This document shows positions 32,087 through 42,126 of a stretch of DNA of 64,000 bases, piece after piece. Made by a program: the position numbers and the translations under genes. The stretch's first letter is position 1. Each line of letters opens with the position of its first letter. The notes under the pieces are model-generated. The model had not been told where the DNA came from. It saw nothing but the letters and a program-made list of their open reading frames with translations, and did not search any database. This DNA comes from Spirochaetota bacterium (GTDB lineage Bacteria; Spirochaetota; UBA4802; UB4802): assembly GCA_029907515.1 (NCBI GenBank), contig JARYLT010000005.1, positions 1 through 64,000 of the forward strand, in the 5' to 3' direction.

Positions 32087-32935
32087 ATGCAATCATATTA
32101 TCACTTTGGCAGCGCTATTACTCCATCAGTAAAAAAAATAATTATATTTACATCCATTATTTATATTATACAGCTTATTGGGAATATCATTACCCCAGGA
32201 TTTGTTGAAACTACATTCGGTATAAATCACATTGGTTTTATTCATCAGTTGAAACTATGGCAACCTTTAACCTACATGTTTCTTCATGGTAATTTCTTCC
32301 ATATATTTTTTAACATGTTTGCCCTGTGGATGTTTGGTGGTGATTTAGAAGAACTTTTTGGCAGTAAAAATTTTACCAAATATTACCTGTACAGCGGGAT
32401 AGGTGCAGGTTTATGTATAGCACTTATGAATTATTATATTTTTGACAGCTATGGATACAGCCCCATTACCATAGGAGCCTCAGGCGCAATATATGCACTA
32501 CTTCTTGCATATGGCATGATATGGCCAGAAAGGGAGGTGCTTTTATACTTTCTATTCCCTATCAAGATGAAATATCTGTTATTAATATTTGGGGGCATAG
32601 AATTTTTTGGCACATTAGCTTCAGCATCGGGGGCAGGTGGGAACATCAGTCATATTGGGCATGTAGGTGGACTTATCACCGGATTTATCCTATTAAAATC
32701 AAAATTCTGGTACAAACGTGTTTCCTTAAACCCCTTTGATTCACTGTTCAGGAACTATCGCTTAGCACGCCACAAAAAAAGAATTGAAGAGCGCATAAAA
32801 GCCAAAGAGATCATTGACACACTCTTAGATAAAATTACCCGCTATGGCTATGGGTCATTATCTCCTGAAGAAAAGCGCCAGTTAGAATGGGCCCGCAAAC
32901 ACTTCTATCCCAGCAATAATGACATCATCCATTAG
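32087..32935 (+). CDS. Rhomboid-family intramembrane serine protease
   Basis: TYMFLHGNFFHIFFNMFALWMFG; ITIGASGAIYALLLAYG; ISHIGHVGGLITGF. Confidence 0.93.
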   Translation: MQSYYHFGSAITPSVKKIIIFTSIIYIIQLIGNIITPGFVETTFGINHIGFIHQLKLWQPLTYMFLHGNFFHIFFNMFALWMFGGDLEELFGSKNFTKYYLYSGIGAGLCIALMNYYIFDSYGYSPITIGASGAIYALLLAYGMIWPEREVLLYFLFPIKMKYLLLIFGGIEFFGTLASASGAGGNISHIGHVGGLITGFILLKSKFWYKRVSLNPFDSLFRNYRLARHKKRIEERIKAKEIIDTLLDKITRYGYGSLSPEEKRQLEWARKHFYPSNNDIIH

Positions 32936-33027
32936 GTATTGGCGATAGTAACCGGGGATAAATTACTTCTTGACAACAAGCTCTGTTGTGGCACCATCGT
33001 TGTATTATTTTTGCCATGAGGTGCCCC

Positions 33028-34323
33028 ATGTACTGGAACAAGGATATTGAAACAATAAGCCGTAAAGACTTAGAAGCGTTGCAACTCAAAAAATTGCATA
33101 AAGCATTGCAGGCTACAAGTACTACACCATTTTATAAAAAGGTTTTTGAAGAAAATCACATCAATATTGACGCCATAAAGACACTTGAACATATTAAAGA
33201 CCTGCCATTCACCTCAAAGAATGATCTTCGTTTGAGCTATCCTGATGGCATGGTGGCTGTCCCCAGGAAAGAAATAGTTCGCATGCACGCATCATCGGGA
33301 ACAACCGGCAAATCAACAGTTATATTCTATACTGCAAAGGACATAAAAGATTGGGCTGACTTAGTTGCACGATGCATGGTTGCAACCGGTGCAACACCTG
33401 ACGATGTATTCCAGAATATGATGGGATACGGGCTTTTTACTGGTGGGCTGGGCTTACATTATGGTGCAGAGCTGTTAGGTTGCATGGTCATCCCAGCAGC
33501 TTCGGGAAATACGCTGCGCCAGATTCAACTGATGCAGGATTTTGAAACAACTATCATCCATATTACCCCTAGCTATTGCCTGCACCTGGTGGAAGTAATC
33601 CGGGCTGAAGGTATTGATCCGTATGCAATGACCGTCAAAAAAGCATACCTTGGTGCGGAACCCTATTCAGAAGCAACCCGAAAAAAGATTGAAGAGCAGT
33701 TTGGCATTGATGCGTATAATTCATATGGCTTAAGTGAAATGAATGGCCCGGGTGTTGCGTTTGAGTGCACCTATAAAAATGGTATGCACATCTGGGAGGA
33801 TTACTATATTGTTGAGATAATTAATCCTGATACTGGCGAAGTACTCCCACCCGGCGAAGAAGGAGAACTGGTACTTACGCACATCAATCGTGAAGCAATG
33901 CCCATCATCCGCTATCGCACGCGAGATCTTACCCGTCTTATACCTGAGCCATGCCCATGTGGACGCACCCATTACCGCATTGACCGCATTAAAGGACGTA
34001 CTGATGATATGCTGATAGTGAGCGGTGTAAACGTATTCCCATCACAGATTGAAACGGTACTCATGAAATTCCCTGAGGTTGGCAACAACTATCAAATAAT
34101 CCTGGACAGAGAAAATAACCTGGACAGGATGCATATTAAAGTTGAGCTGTATTCAAAGCTTTTCCATGGCGATATTAAAGAAATTGAACGGATTAAAAAC
34201 AGGCTTAAAGAGGCATTGAAAGCGCTGATCACCATTAATCCCCGCATTGAGCTTTTAGAACCGGGTTCGCTGCCACCAAGCGAGGGGAAAGCAAAACGTG
34301 TTATTGATAACCGTACGCTATAA
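33028..34323 (+). CDS. paaK: Phenylacetate-CoA ligase
   Basis: MYWNKDIETISRKDLEALQLKKL; MHASSGTTGKSTVIFYT; SYGLSEMNGPGVAFEC; DDMLIVSGVNVFPSQIE. Confidence 0.95.
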   Translation: MYWNKDIETISRKDLEALQLKKLHKALQATSTTPFYKKVFEENHINIDAIKTLEHIKDLPFTSKNDLRLSYPDGMVAVPRKEIVRMHASSGTTGKSTVIFYTAKDIKDWADLVARCMVATGATPDDVFQNMMGYGLFTGGLGLHYGAELLGCMVIPAASGNTLRQIQLMQDFETTIIHITPSYCLHLVEVIRAEGIDPYAMTVKKAYLGAEPYSEATRKKIEEQFGIDAYNSYGLSEMNGPGVAFECTYKNGMHIWEDYYIVEIINPDTGEVLPPGEEGELVLTHINREAMPIIRYRTRDLTRLIPEPCPCGRTHYRIDRIKGRTDDMLIVSGVNVFPSQIETVLMKFPEVGNNYQIILDRENNLDRMHIKVELYSKLFHGDIKEIERIKNRLKEALKALITINPRIELLEPGSLPPSEGKAKRVIDNRTL

Positions 34324-34344
34324 TACTGTAAGGGGAGGTATCAT

Positions 34345-34773
34345 ATGGCATTCCAGGTATCAGTATTTGCTGAGAATAAACCCGGCAAAATTGAAAAAAT
34401 AACAAGTATACTGGCAAAGCAAAATATTAATATCAGGGCTATCACCATAAATGATTCAGGTGATTATGGTATTATCAAGCTGCTATTGGACAGGCCCGAA
34501 GATGGATGCACTGCTCTGAAAGAAGAAGGCGTTGCCGCCACGTTGAAAGAGATAGTAGCTGTGAAAATAGGCGATAAACCCGGAAGCCTTCATAAAGTAG
34601 CAGCCATTCTTAAAGACCATGCAATCAATGTTGATGATGCCTATGGCTTTACAGTTAAGCCTCATGAAGAATCTGTATTTGTATTCCAGGTTGATAATCC
34701 AAAAGCAGCTGAAAAAGTCCTTAAAGATGCAGGGTATCAATTACTGGCTGACAAGGAATTATATTTGTTGTAG
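34345..34773 (+). CDS. Tandem ACT-domain protein
   Basis: QVSVFAENKPGKIEKITSILAKQNINIRAITINDSGDYGIIKLLLD; AVKIGDKPGSLHKVAAILKDHAINVDDAYGF. Confidence 0.9.
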   Translation: MAFQVSVFAENKPGKIEKITSILAKQNINIRAITINDSGDYGIIKLLLDRPEDGCTALKEEGVAATLKEIVAVKIGDKPGSLHKVAAILKDHAINVDDAYGFTVKPHEESVFVFQVDNPKAAEKVLKDAGYQLLADKELYLL

Positions 34774-34889
34774 ACAGTGTTTTCTTTCAGGTAGCAAGAT
34801 TCTTCAGTCGTCCCGGTGAAACCGGGGATACTTAACAATTATATTTATATCAATTTCAATTTTTTACATTTTAATAAGGAGGAGCTTAC

Positions 34890-35255
34890 ATGAAACAATA
34901 TATTTCTATATTATTTTTTATTAGCTTTGCCTTTATCCTGCTTTCATGTTCACAGCAGATCAGCATACAGGGAAAGCCGGATGTACTGATAAAAAAATAC
35001 CTTAAAGATGACTCAACCTATGTCATTATGTGTAAGGGATATCCAAAACCCGATACAACAGGCATTCAGGCAACTGAAACAGCCAAAGAAGCAGCACTAC
35101 TCAATGCCCAGTATATTGCCCGTGGTATTTTTTCTGAAGAAGTTGATGTTATCAAAGATGGTATTGTAGATGGCTTTTCAATCAATCCAGATTATGTAGT
35201 TATCACATATTCAATACGTCATCCCAATATTAAGCGATATATACGGGATGAATAG
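34890..35255 (+). CDS. Hypothetical lipoprotein
   Basis: Lipobox FAFILLSCSQQ; good RBS aaggagg. Confidence 0.65.
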   Translation: MKQYISILFFISFAFILLSCSQQISIQGKPDVLIKKYLKDDSTYVIMCKGYPKPDTTGIQATETAKEAALLNAQYIARGIFSEEVDVIKDGIVDGFSINPDYVVITYSIRHPNIKRYIRDE

Positions 35256-35280
35256 TATCTTTAAGGATTATGCCTTAAAA

Positions 35281-35317
35281 ATAAAAAGGGGGATGTTTTT
35301 AACGTCCCCCTTTTTAT
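35281..35317. terminator. Bidirectional terminator
   Basis: AAAAAGGGGGATGTTTTTAACGTCCCCCTTTTT between convergent genes. Confidence 0.88.
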
Positions 35318-35334
35318 TTTGAATGTAAGTGTAA

Positions 35335-35487
35335 TTACTTCTGTGCTGGAGCTTCTGCTGGAGCCTGTTCTGCTGGCTGTTCCTGAACCTGCTGCTCAGG
35401 AGCTGGAGCTTCTTCTTTCTTGCAGCCAACAAATGCTACAGCAACTGCGAAAACAGCAATAAGAATAAGAGATGCGAATTTCTTCAT
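35335..35487 (-). CDS. Small Ala/Pro/Glu/Gln-rich lipoprotein (50 aa), not in the ORF track
   Basis: Manual translation MKKFASLILIAVFAVAVAFVGCKKEEAPAPEQQVQEQPAEQAPAEAPAQK*; lipobox FVGC; RBS AGGAG upstream. Confidence 0.8.
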   Translation of the reverse strand: MKKFASLILIAVFAVAVAFVGCKKEEAPAPEQQVQEQPAEQAPAEAPAQK

Positions 35488-35577
35488 GGCGTTACTCCTT
35501 TTATAATATTAAAAATTTATTGTGTTTGAGTATGGCTACACCAATAAACACAGCCATATAAAAAAATCAAGTATATA

Positions 35578-36003
35578 TTAAAAAAATTTTTTCTGGTATG
35601 TTGAACGGCATGTTGCTGATTCCCATACCGTCACGCTGAGTACATTAATGTTCGTTGCATGATTTTGAGAATATTGTTTTAACATTTTTTCAATTTTCTG
35701 ATATATAATTTTAGATAGCAATTCTGAACTGGGGTTCTGGTGAGCAAACTCTTGTATATCATTTAAATTTTTGTGATCAAACTCCTGTAATACTGTTTTC
35801 AGCATGTCTTTCAGATCATGGAAATCAATTAATATTCCTATATCATTAAGTTTATGCCCATACACCGATACTTCTACTTTCCAGTTGTGGCCATGAATAT
35901 TCTCACATTTCCCCTTGTACCCTTTTAACTGATGGGCTGCTGAAATATAATCTTCTATTGTTAAAATGTACATTCCTGTGCTCCTGATCAATCGTTTATG
36001 CAA
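35578..36003 (-). CDS. 6-pyruvoyl-tetrahydropterin synthase / QueD-like protein
   Basis: ISAAHQLKGYKGKCENIHGHNWKVEVSV (CxxxHGH); GILIDFHDLK; FDHKNLND; VWES. Confidence 0.9.
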   Translation of the reverse strand: MHKRLIRSTGMYILTIEDYISAAHQLKGYKGKCENIHGHNWKVEVSVYGHKLNDIGILIDFHDLKDMLKTVLQEFDHKNLNDIQEFAHQNPSSELLSKIIYQKIEKMLKQYSQNHATNINVLSVTVWESATCRSTYQKKFF

Positions 36004-37030
36004 ACATAGTCAACACCCTGCTTACTTTTTCTATCTCACGTTTGGTAAGTGTGGGGTAGATGGGCAACGAAAAAAGTTTTTTTGACAATCTGTCACTGTG
36101 TGGATAATCCAGATTCCTGAGTTTACAGTACTGATGCAAAGGAACTTCAACAGGATGGAATATCTCAATGCCATTCTTTTTAAAGAATTTTTCTGCTATA
36201 TCAGGTTGTGCATCAAAGAGTACCGGGAAAGCCTGATACGTGCAGTGATCGTTATATGCATATACTGTGGTATGATGTGTTTTGTTCAATGCATCATAGT
36301 ATATACGGGCAATATCACGTCTTCGCCTGACAAAATCTTTTAGTTTAAGCAACTGGTTTAAGCCAAGAGCAGCATGGAGGTCGCTCATGCAATATTCAAA
36401 CCCGGGAATATGAGAATGCGGCACACCATTTCGAACATCACGTATGTATGAATAATGGCGCGAATTATTGGTAAATACCATTGCGCCCATTTCTGTTGTA
36501 ATCATCATCGATGGCGAAAATGATGCAATTGCAATCGATGGTGATGGCAGGAAGATGTCAGCAGTGTCCATACCTATGGCATGTGATATATCAAGGACTA
36601 CTGGAACGGAACTATCGCCCAAATCAAAACCAAGTGGTATGCCAAACATGTGGCCCAACACAATTGCTTTAGTTTTTTGTGTAATAGCCTTCTGGATTAA
36701 TTCCGGTGAAGGATGATATGCGCCTTCAGCAATATCAATTAATACCGGTGTTGCACCAACCAGATGGCATGCCTTTAATGGCGCTTCATGAAAAAAAGAT
36801 GGCATTATGATCTCATCACCCACTGTAACACCCAGCGCCATAAAGGCACAGTGATATGCCGCAGTAACTGAATTGGTTGCCAGAGCATACTTCATTCCCA
36901 ATAGATTTCCCAGTGCCTGTTCAAATTGCTTCACAACAGCACCGGATGCCAGAGTATCCTGAATAAGACAATCAAGTACGCCTTCCAGTTCCTTTCGTGT
37001 AATAGTTGGTTTGCTTGAAACTATTTTCAT
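35996..37030 (-). CDS. DegT/DnrJ/EryC1/StrS aminotransferase-family protein, expected Schiff-base Lys is Met
   Basis: FEQALGNLLGMKYALATNSVTAAYHCAFMALGV; VVLDISHAIGM; SFSPSMMITTEMGAMVFTNN. Confidence 0.85.
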   Translation of the reverse strand: MKIVSSKPTITRKELEGVLDCLIQDTLASGAVVKQFEQALGNLLGMKYALATNSVTAAYHCAFMALGVTVGDEIIMPSFFHEAPLKACHLVGATPVLIDIAEGAYHPSPELIQKAITQKTKAIVLGHMFGIPLGFDLGDSSVPVVLDISHAIGMDTADIFLPSPSIAIASFSPSMMITTEMGAMVFTNNSRHYSYIRDVRNGVPHSHIPGFEYCMSDLHAALGLNQLLKLKDFVRRRRDIARIYYDALNKTHHTTVYAYNDHCTYQAFPVLFDAQPDIAEKFFKKNGIEIFHPVEVPLHQYCKLRNLDYPHSDRLSKKLFSLPIYPTLTKREIEKVSRVLTMFA

Positions 37031-37191
37031 GGTTCTCTATTGCCTACTATATAATATTCAAATGAAACGTACATGTGCGTATTATTAAAAATTGGTCAAG
37101 CATCATTTGGCAAGAATAAAAATTAAATCAAGCAACGGGTACGTTATTCCGATACTACACATAGTATAGGTATTATCAAAGGAGGCATTCA

Positions 37192-38019
37192 ATGCGTAAA
37201 TTTTTATTAGTACAGGTGGCGATAGTCGTTGTAGCAGCTTTTGCTATTTCATGTGCACCTAATAATGTCATGACCAAGCGTGACGAAACATATACATTTG
37301 ACCAGATGAGCGCACAGGATGAGACCCCTGTATATTCTGATATGGAACCAACTCAAATATCATCAAATAGTAGCGATAGCTCATATTATCAGGTAGGCAT
37401 AGCAAGCTGGTATGGACGCGAGTTCCAGGGAAGGCTCACCGCATCAGGAGAACCATTTGATATGAACAAATATACTGCAGCGCACCGCACCCTTCCATTT
37501 GGCAGTGTTATACTTGTCACCAATCTTGAAAATGGTAAAAAGGTAAAATGTACTGTTAATGACAGAGGACCATTCAAGAAAAACCGCGTTCTTGATGTAT
37601 CATATAAGGCTGCAAAGGATCTGGATATGCTTACTACTGGCGAAGCTAAAGTGGGCATTACAGTTCTTTCATACGGCAACAATACACAGCCAGGAACAAA
37701 GTCACATGATGTTGGAGTATTTGGCCAGCCTGTTGATAATGACAATGACAGCTCAAACAATGCAGGCATGGAGTCAAAACAATTCACTGGACTGGCATTG
37801 CAAACAGGTGCATTTTATTCAAAAGCTAATGCGTTAAAACTTAAAGAAAAGATTGAAGGACTTATTGACAAGCCCGTTACTGTAGTACAGGAAGGCTATT
37901 ATTATAAAGTCCGCATCACCAATATGAATGAAAATGAAGTTTCACGTTATATTAAAGTTTTGAAAAAAAATGACATTCCTTCATATAAAGTAACAATTAA
38001 TGAAAGCATGAATGATTAG
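37192..38019 (+). CDS. rlpA: RlpA-type septal ring lytic transglycosylase-like lipoprotein with SPOR domain
   Basis: GIASWYGREFQGRLTASGEPFDMNKYTAAHRTLPFGSVILVTNLENGKKVKCTVNDRGPF; LQTGAFYSKANALKLKEKI. Confidence 0.92.
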   Translation: MRKFLLVQVAIVVVAAFAISCAPNNVMTKRDETYTFDQMSAQDETPVYSDMEPTQISSNSSDSSYYQVGIASWYGREFQGRLTASGEPFDMNKYTAAHRTLPFGSVILVTNLENGKKVKCTVNDRGPFKKNRVLDVSYKAAKDLDMLTTGEAKVGITVLSYGNNTQPGTKSHDVGVFGQPVDNDNDSSNNAGMESKQFTGLALQTGAFYSKANALKLKEKIEGLIDKPVTVVQEGYYYKVRITNMNENEVSRYIKVLKKNDIPSYKVTINESMND

Positions 38020-38027
38020 ATACATAC

Positions 38028-38177
38028 GGGGCTGTCCCAAAAGTCGTTTCGATACAAATTTCGCAACGCTCATTGAGTAATTTTGCCAGATTTTGTGGCA
38101 AAATTGTATCGAAATGAGCGAGTATTACGATATAATGTTTGCAAAATTTACTCAACGACCTCTTTGGGGACAGTCCC
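38028..38177. mobile_element. MITE-like element, ~150 bp
   Basis: GGGGCTGTCCCAAAAGTCGTT ... AACGACCTCTTTGGGGACAGTCCC inverted ends; internal nested complements (TTTCGATACAA/TTGTATCGAAA, CGCTCATT/AATGAGCG, ATTTTGCC/GGCAAAAT). Confidence 0.75.
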
Positions 38178-38450
38178 TTGTTTTTTAAAAAAGCTGATGT
38201 AGTAACGTTACAGCTTTAACAATAAAAAAGTACTTATCCACAGCAAGACCTTAAAATTTCCCTACACATTATCTCCTGTATAATTTTTTAGCATTGTCAA
38301 TGTATTCAGAATAATTATTGATTTTTACAGCATATATTCCGACTGGTATACATTTATGATTGGTACATGCCTTAGCTGGTAGCATTTAACCAAATATGTA
38401 TGCACTATGGCAATCGTGCGCCAGTAGATTTCTGTATTAACGCACATACT

Positions 38451-39578
38451 ATGAACAGTAAACGAATAGTTCACATCGATTATCTGAAAACATGGGCAGT
38501 CATTGTTATGATAGAAGTCCATGTTGTTAATTGTTTCCTCAATCCATCATTCAAAACTGCATGGTGGTTCCATATAGTAAATTTCATAAACGGACTGGTG
38601 GCTCCAGTTTTTATCTTTACTGCAGGTTTTTCATTTGTCTTTTCAGTAATGAAAAAGCGAGAAGAACTTATCAGTTTATCAGATTTATTTTTTAGAAGAA
38701 CAGGCAGAATACTATTAATTGTTCTTGTGGGCTATCTTATCCATATCCCCTACTTCTCATTAAAAAATATTATTATTTATGCTTCACCTGCTGAGCTTAA
38801 ATCCTTTTATTCAGCAGATGTTCTCCAATGCATTGGATCAGGTTTGCTGGTTTTACTATTTCTACGAATGGCAATCCCGTCAGATACGCTATACCATAGA
38901 ATCATCACCGGCATCGGTTTGTTGATTGTTTTTATAACACCCTATATATGGGAGATTGACTTCAACCAATGGTTCCCATTGCCAATTGCTACATATTTCA
39001 ATGAAATGCATGGATCATTATTCCCAGTATTTCCATGGCATGGATTTTTGTTTTTAGGCGCATCATATGGGGTTTTTCAATTGCACCATAACACTAATAT
39101 CCATGCAGACAAATCTTTAAATACATTTGCAGCAATTTCTTTTATTATTAGCATTGCTGGCATTATTTCTATGCATTTCTTATCCCAAAACCCCGCATAT
39201 ACTATAAAGACAAGTGCAATCTTTTTTATAACACGGTATGCACTCGTCATAGTGCTGCTGCATTGCTGCCAGTGGTATCTTCATATAAAAAATAATCAGG
39301 GCGGATTATTCATCAATATAGGTAAAGAATCACTGCTTGTTTACTGGTTACATCTTCAGATATTATACAGGCATATTTTCAATGGGAAATCACTTGAAAG
39401 AATTGTTGCTCAGAAATTTAGCTTTGCAGAGTGTTTGACAGCTTTTCTTTTGCTGGCAGCCTTGATGTTTGCAGTAGCAATTATGTGGAATACATTAAAA
39501 CAACATTTTCCCGATATTTCCCGAAAAATATTTATTGGAACAATACTAATTGGATTAATAAAATTTTTATCTTTTTAA
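38451..39578 (+). CDS. Multi-TM acyltransferase-like membrane protein (heparan-alpha-glucosaminide N-acetyltransferase-like)
   Basis: MNSKRIVHIDYLKTWAVIVMIEVHVVNCFL; APVFIFTAGFSFVFSV; GKESLLVYWLHLQILY. Confidence 0.7.
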   Translation: MNSKRIVHIDYLKTWAVIVMIEVHVVNCFLNPSFKTAWWFHIVNFINGLVAPVFIFTAGFSFVFSVMKKREELISLSDLFFRRTGRILLIVLVGYLIHIPYFSLKNIIIYASPAELKSFYSADVLQCIGSGLLVLLFLRMAIPSDTLYHRIITGIGLLIVFITPYIWEIDFNQWFPLPIATYFNEMHGSLFPVFPWHGFLFLGASYGVFQLHHNTNIHADKSLNTFAAISFIISIAGIISMHFLSQNPAYTIKTSAIFFITRYALVIVLLHCCQWYLHIKNNQGGLFINIGKESLLVYWLHLQILYRHIFNGKSLERIVAQKFSFAECLTAFLLLAALMFAVAIMWNTLKQHFPDISRKIFIGTILIGLIKFLSF

Positions 39579-39580
39579 TC

Positions 39581-40396
39581 TTAAACTGCTTTTGTGGCCT
39601 TTACAAGGTACTGTAACGCAGTTTGATTGTTCCCCACAAATAAATGGCACAGACTTAACGATATGAATGCCTGTGGTGTAGGCTCTTTCTGTATTTCCTG
39701 CTCTAATTGCTGTATCTTGGTATCGATAGTCCCCTTGCTGTCATTGAAAATGGTGTGAGGTATTGTTGAAATATATTCATTAAATTGCCTGAATCCCTTT
39801 TTCTGCAATGAATGGGATATAAGCTTTTCATCATTATACCGTGCACACTGTAAAATTATATCTGAAGTAATTTCCCTGAACCTGAATGAGTCATGGTACC
39901 TATCATATTGTTGTAAATAGCGTAAGGCATCGCTATAATTTTTTTGTTCATAATATAAAAGTATAATTGCGGTCAGGGCAACTTTATTTGCAGGGTCATT
40001 CTTAATAACTTCCTTAAAACATCCAAGAGCAGCTTTATAATTATTAATTTTGCTGAAAGCTATACCTTTAACCAGGAGAGCAATATAAAAATCTGGGTTA
40101 GATGTATTACACTTATTCAGGATAATAATAGCTTTTTTATATTCACCCAACCTGAAATAAAGGCTTCCAATGTTGAATAAAACAATATAATCTTCTTTCA
40201 GTTGCAGTGCACGTAAAAAACAATCAAGAGCATGATTGAATTGTTTCATGCGATAATACAATGAACCTAAATTGATTAATGCAGCCCTGAAAGAATTATC
40301 AATTTGGAGTATCTGTATATATAGTTGCAATGCTTCAGTAACATTACCCTGCTCTTCCAGCCGGAGTGCTTCTATAAATTGTTCCTGTATAGTCAT
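39581..40396 (-). CDS. TPR-repeat protein
   Basis: LEEQGNVTEALQLYIQILQIDNSFRAALINLGSLYYRMKQFNHALDCFLRALQL. Confidence 0.88.
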   Translation of the reverse strand: MTIQEQFIEALRLEEQGNVTEALQLYIQILQIDNSFRAALINLGSLYYRMKQFNHALDCFLRALQLKEDYIVLFNIGSLYFRLGEYKKAIIILNKCNTSNPDFYIALLVKGIAFSKINNYKAALGCFKEVIKNDPANKVALTAIILLYYEQKNYSDALRYLQQYDRYHDSFRFREITSDIILQCARYNDEKLISHSLQKKGFRQFNEYISTIPHTIFNDSKGTIDTKIQQLEQEIQKEPTPQAFISLSLCHLFVGNNQTALQYLVKATKAV

Positions 40397-40447
40397 TCAA
40401 TCAACCTTTCCAAACAAATAGGCATTCTATTGCTTACTATCGGCATT

Positions 40448-41512
40448 TTATTTGGCAAGCGCAACTTTATTTCGTCCCATCTCTTTTGCCTTATATAACG
40501 CTTTATCAGATCTGCCTACAAATTCCTTTATAGAAGTATCTCTTGCAGGATCATACTGAGTAACTCCAATGCTTATAGTAACATGCAACGTACTGTCCTG
40601 CCCCTTGAATGGATGCTGTTCAACAATCTTACGCAAGCGTTGTGCCACAATACCTGCCTGATCCAGTCGTGTCTGGGGCAATATCACCGCAAACTCTTCG
40701 CCTCCGTATCGGCAGGGTATATCCATTTTACGAAGGTCTTTCAGAAATATTGCAGCAACTTCTTTCAGTACACTATCGCCCTGCAAATGCCCATAGGTAT
40801 CGTTGAACCGCTTAAAATGGTCTATGTCACACATCAACAGTGAAAGGGGTGCATTATATCGCTGACTTCGTTTCATTTCCTCAAACAATCGTATTTCAAA
40901 ATAATGGTGAATATACAACCGTGTCATTCTATCCAGTGTTGACATTAAATACAGCCGTGAATTTTCAACTGCCACCGCGCCAAACCGTGCTACATAATGT
41001 AAAAATTCCTTTTCTGAATTTGAAAAACCGCCACCGGTTATTTTTTCCCCTAAAAGGAGAACACCCATCAGTGAATTTTTTGATTTTAAAGGTACTACTA
41101 TGTATGGATTTAAAAACGCTATCAATTTGAGGTCGTCAGCCAGGTCGGGTAACTCCAGGAGTGTTTCATATTCAATTGGGTATGGATTATTTTCTAAAAA
41201 TCCAACGAGTGGACTTGTTTCCTGCAATATCACATTTTCCTCAAAATCACTGTCATACCCTTTGGCCATATGTATATAAAAATCATTCACATCAATGTCT
41301 TTTTGCAACAGCAGCGCTACCTGTTCAACAAACATCTGGCCAATACAGCTGTATAAAAGGGATTCAACCAGGCTTTCAAACTGCAAATTTGATGAAAGAC
41401 TTATTCCTAACTCAAGCAGGTTGCGCAGGTCATAAATCTTTTTTTCCAGGCCTTCTATGCCTTCCGGTGTTGGTTCAGTTTCATCAAAAAAAGTTAACCC
41501 ATTATCATCCAT
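40448..41512 (-). CDS. GAF-GGDEF diguanylate cyclase
   Basis: LSLLMCDIDHFKRFNDTYGHLQGDSVLKEVA; CRYGGEEFAVILPQT. Confidence 0.95.
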   Translation of the reverse strand: MDDNGLTFFDETEPTPEGIEGLEKKIYDLRNLLELGISLSSNLQFESLVESLLYSCIGQMFVEQVALLLQKDIDVNDFYIHMAKGYDSDFEENVILQETSPLVGFLENNPYPIEYETLLELPDLADDLKLIAFLNPYIVVPLKSKNSLMGVLLLGEKITGGGFSNSEKEFLHYVARFGAVAVENSRLYLMSTLDRMTRLYIHHYFEIRLFEEMKRSQRYNAPLSLLMCDIDHFKRFNDTYGHLQGDSVLKEVAAIFLKDLRKMDIPCRYGGEEFAVILPQTRLDQAGIVAQRLRKIVEQHPFKGQDSTLHVTISIGVTQYDPARDTSIKEFVGRSDKALYKAKEMGRNKVALAK

Positions 41513-41691
41513 ACATACCCTGTAAAATAATTCTTGCGTTTTTATTACTATTACCTGTTTATGACGTTATATGCTGTATCATCAATATATATACATGTAA
41601 AAATGCATAGCAGATTTTTATACTATTTACAAAAAATGTCAATAATTATATACTAATTGTATCAGTTATTTAATAAATTGTTATTATTACC

Positions 41692-42126
41692 ATGGAGACA
41701 ATAAAAGTAAAATTACAACCGGGCGCTAAATTACCCGATTATCAAACCATACATTCATCAGGTGCTGACCTTTATGCATTACTGGATACACCGGTCACCT
41801 TGCAGCCACTGCAGCGTGCGCTCATACCCACTGGCATTTCTATTGAACTTCCCCCTGGCTATGAAGCACAAATAAGACCACGCAGCGGTCTTGCCATTAA
41901 TCACGGGATTACTCTTCTTAATACTCCCGGCACCATTGATGCTGATTATCGTGGAGAAATTAAAGTAATTGTGATAAACTTAGGTGATAAACCATTCACA
42001 ATTGAAAACAATATGCGGATTGCTCAGATGGTCATTGCGCATACTTTGCAGGTAACATTTGAAGTAGTTACAGAATTAACCCCCACAAAACGGAATGACG
42101 GAGGCTTTGGACATACAGGCTTATGA
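41692..42126 (+). CDS. dut: dUTP diphosphatase
   Basis: HSSGADLYAL; RPRSGLAINHGITLLNTPGTIDADYRGEIKVIVINLG; RNDGGFGHTGL. Confidence 0.96.
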   Translation: METIKVKLQPGAKLPDYQTIHSSGADLYALLDTPVTLQPLQRALIPTGISIELPPGYEAQIRPRSGLAINHGITLLNTPGTIDADYRGEIKVIVINLGDKPFTIENNMRIAQMVIAHTLQVTFEVVTELTPTKRNDGGFGHTGL

